Assembly: GCA_030599405.1 (NCBI GenBank)
Contig: JAUVOB010000074.1
Coordinates: forward strand, 1 to 6,868
Direction of reading: 5' to 3'
Length of the DNA stretch: 6,868 bases
Origin: Chloroflexota bacterium
GTDB taxonomy: Bacteria; Chloroflexota; Anaerolineae; Promineifilales; Promineifilaceae
The translations under genes and the position numbers were made by a program. This document shows positions 5,844 to 6,868 of the stretch, piece after piece. Positions within the stretch are counted from its first letter, which is position 1, and each line of letters starts with the position of its first letter. Under the pieces are notes generated by a model. The model was not told the DNA's origin and searched no databases. It saw only the letters and a list, made by a program, of their open reading frames with translations.

Positions 5844-6868
5844 CTAATCGCCTCGAATCATGGCCATTGATATCTCATTATGGCGGCTGATAACCGGTTC
5901 CATGTCGACCGTGGTTAGCTGTCCATCCTGGACGACGATGCGCCCATTAATAACGGAAAGATCGACATTCTGTGGATGGCAGAAGAGCAAAGCTGAGACT
6001 AGATCGTCTTGCGCGCCTGCAAAGGGAATCCCGGTCACTTTATAGGCCACGAAATCGGCGCTCATTCCGGGCGCTAAAGCGCCGATATCGTCCCGGCCAA
6101 GAACGGCCGCCCCACCTCGCGTTGCTATCTCCAACGCTTGGCGGGCTGTCATGGACGTAACATCAGCCGGTAGAGGTGGTAGGCGTTTTCCGGCTCCCCT
6201 TTCTGTAGCCCTTTCCAAAATCGAGTGGGTGTGCGCGACTGGATTGACACGTTGCAGCAACATAGCCAGTTTTGACTCGGCCAATAAGTGTCCACCATCG
6301 TTCGAAGCGGAGCCGTCAACCCCTAGTCCCACATTCACCCCATTCTGGCGAAACTCGGTAATAGGAGCTATTCCGCTACCCAAGCGCATATTGCTGCTTG
6401 GGCAATGGGCCACGCCTGTCCGAGTGTGACCAAAGAGCTTTATTTCAGACTCACTCATATGGATGCAATGAGCATGCCAAACGTCCTCTCCCATCCAGCC
6501 CAACGATTCGACATACCACACCGGTCGTTTGCCGAAGGTCTGGAGACAAAACTCCTCTTCCTCCATGGTTTCTGCGAGATGGGTGTGGAGGTGGACGTCG
6601 TGATGGCGGGCTAACTCAGCCGAGTCTCGCATCAGCTCAGGTGTGACCGAGAATGGTGAACAGGGGGCAAGGACAATGCGCGTCATAGAATGAGGGTCGT
6701 GATCATGGTATTGCTCAATCAGGCGCTGGCTGTCCTTGAGGATCACCTGCTCATCCTCGGTGACGCTGTCAGGGGGTAGCCCGCCCTTGCTTTCACCCAA
6801 TGACATGGAACCCCGGGCAGCATGAAAGCGTACTCCAATCTCTTGGGCTGCCCGTATCTGGCTATCCA
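5844..6868 (-). CDS. Amidohydrolase of the 8-oxoguanine deaminase / AtzB family (5' partial)
   Basis: The frame stays open to the window end, so the true start is outside. An internal ATG at 6806 is not the start, because 20 upstream codons (DSQIRAAQEIGVRFHAARGS) continue the family sequence. The visible 340 residues compare with a usual length of about 450; the N-terminal HxH metal motif is missing with the rest. Counting from the Met at 6806, the visible active site is complete: metal ligand His76 and acid Glu79 in HTHLAE, His113 in HAHCIH, and metal ligand Asp164 in GVDGSASND. These enzymes remove an amino group from purine or triazine rings in the cytoplasm. GVRFHAARGSMSLG and the ATRGGAAVLGRDDIG-like C-terminus fit the 8-oxoguanine deaminase branch best, but an AtzB-like substrate is not excluded. 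It is followed by the Nudix gene on the same strand. Confidence 0.88.
   Translation of the reverse strand, partial: DSQIRAAQEIGVRFHAARGSMSLGESKGGLPPDSVTEDEQVILKDSQRLIEQYHDHDPHSMTRIVLAPCSPFSVTPELMRDSAELARHHDVHLHTHLAETMEEEEFCLQTFGKRPVWYVESLGWMGEDVWHAHCIHMSESEIKLFGHTRTGVAHCPSSNMRLGSGIAPITEFRQNGVNVGLGVDGSASNDGGHLLAESKLAMLLQRVNPVAHTHSILERATERGAGKRLPPLPADVTSMTARQALEIATRGGAAVLGRDDIGALAPGMSADFVAYKVTGIPFAGAQDDLVSALLFCHPQNVDLSVINGRIVVQDGQLTTVDMEPVISRHNEISMAMIRGD

Noticed and set aside
5844..6806. Amidohydrolase as a complete gene starting at the ATG at 6806
   Set aside because: The frame continues without a stop to the window end, and the 20 codons upstream of this Met (ending FHAARGS) are conserved-looking family sequence. 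The gene is cut by the window edge.

Overview
The window looks like an ordinary chromosomal stretch from an environmental bacterium, most probably a member of the Chloroflexota (Anaerolineae-like). The best evidence is the first gene. It encodes a lipoprotein whose Cys is followed by an acidic, TPEP-rich linker, an LppX/LprG-like domain and a WD40 propeller, a style common in that phylum. This placement is an inference from protein style, not from a marker gene. There are no RNA genes, insertion sequences, phage genes or CRISPR arrays.

Layout. Positions 1-318 hold the possible tail of an upstream plus-strand gene (ending at 96), a clean rho-independent terminator (185-211) and a short leader with a strong ribosome binding site. 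Positions 319-2115 encode the WD40 lipoprotein, closed by a strong hairpin at 2140-2173. A MocR-type regulator (GntR DNA-binding domain fused to an aminotransferase domain) runs on the minus strand at 2298-3773. A 300-base divergent intergenic region (3774-4073) separates it from a TetR-family regulator on the plus strand (4074-4646). That region contains an exact 15-bp tandem direct repeat, two inverted repeats and a good sigma-70-like promoter. Convergent to TetR, on the minus strand, come a protein with two Nudix domains (4803-5756) and, upstream of it, the C-terminal three quarters of an amidohydrolase of the 8-oxoguanine deaminase/AtzB family (5844 to the window end).

How the genes may work together. 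The amidohydrolase and the tandem Nudix protein lie on the same strand 87 bases apart and may be co-transcribed. One attractive but unproven reading is handling of oxidised or damaged purines, with Nudix acting on nucleotides and the deaminase on the free base. The two regulators are divergent and share a repeat-rich control region, so they could regulate each other or nearby genes. The WD40 lipoprotein appears to be a stand-alone transcription unit between terminators.

No clearly new multi-gene system is visible. The points most worth a second look are the lipoprotein's domain combination, the direct repeat in the MocR/TetR control region, the near-leaderless TetR promoter arrangement, and the tandem Nudix/deaminase pairing.
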